Shown here: positions 63,764 to 64,000 of the stretch, in pieces
Layout: every line of letters begins with the position of its first letter
How positions within the stretch are numbered: the stretch's first letter is position 1
Source of the DNA: Macrocystis pyrifera
Taxonomy: Eukaryota > Sar > Phaeophyceae > Laminariales > Laminariaceae
DNA length: 64,000 nt
Reading direction: 5' to 3'
NCBI GenBank assembly: GCA_031763025.1
Contig: JASSKH010000028.1
Location: forward strand, 6,020,824-6,084,823
The notes under the pieces: generated by a model
What the model was told of the DNA's origin: nothing
Databases searched by the model: none
What the model saw: only the letters and a program-made list of their open reading frames with translations
Position numbers and translations under genes: made by a program

Positions 63764-64000
63764 CTATATTTTCGTGGTTTGGTTTTTAATGTGTGTTTTT
63801 TTTGTTGTTTTTCGTGATGCCGTTTTTTAAGGTGTTTCCGTTTTTTGTCATTCAAGTTTTCGTTTTTTTGTGTGTGTGTGTGTGTGTTTTCGTTTATATA
63901 AGGTATTTGTTTCGTATCGTTTCCCGTGGAAGAAAAACAAAATCCAACCGATTAGGGGGAATGGGGCGGGGGAATAGGGGAGGAGAGTGGAGGGGTGGAG
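63764..64000. other. Intron sequence at window edge
   Basis: T-rich and (GT)n DNA upstream (on the minus strand) of the first visible HCF173-like exon. No coding seen. Confidence 0.5.

Overview
The window looks like nuclear DNA of a photosynthetic eukaryote. A brown alga or close stramenopile relative is the best guess. This is inferred from gene content: plant-type LRR exons separated by introns, a plastid-type SDR/CIA30 (HCF173-like) gene, and heavy transposon and microsatellite load. There are no operons. About 2.1 kb of host exon can be defended; most of the rest is mobile DNA, its debris and simple repeats.

Layout. 1-500: minus-strand non-LTR retrotransposon (LINE) fragment. 1537-9767: a Ty1/copia retrotransposon with two nearly identical LTRs and a frame-broken gag-pol. 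10.0-10.7 kb: second LINE fragment, then a 538-base poly-G tract running into a 100-N gap with poly-C on the other side. 11.6-22.9 kb: MITEs, minisatellites, three SINE-like copies, the longest LINE copy (RT domain plus C-terminal zinc-knuckle region) and a weak F-box-like ORF. 23-40.9 kb: gene-poor, AT-richer DNA with three MITE families, tandem repeats and a recurring 9-bp palindrome. 41.0-46.9 kb (+): five spliceable exons of an LRR protein, one 3.7-kb intron of which is packed with MITEs and a ~90-bp satellite. 47-55.5 kb: repeats with few gene candidates. 55.6-63.8 kb (-): seven exons of an HCF173-like gene whose 5' part lies beyond the window and whose introns carry LINE, SINE, MITE and microsatellite DNA.

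Mobile DNA is the main story. LINE copies and short SINE-like copies end in the same ~70-bp 3' sequence, and most copies that keep their 3' end run from GAGTAC into a poly(C) tract rather than poly(A), in both orientations. This suggests a LINE/SINE partnership with poly(C) tails. A ~105-bp MITE family (ends TTACGGGGG/CCCCCGTAA, TA target duplication) has about 28 copies. One locus shows three copies nested inside each other, which fixes the element ends to the base. A second MITE family has TTAA-type ends (piggyBac-like) and a third has CACTCTGTCC-type ends (Stowaway/mariner-like). A 28-bp sequence with an A-tail and an apparent 8-bp target duplication occurs twice. Homopolymer lengths should be treated as uncertain: some frame breaks in the copia element fall in C or A runs.
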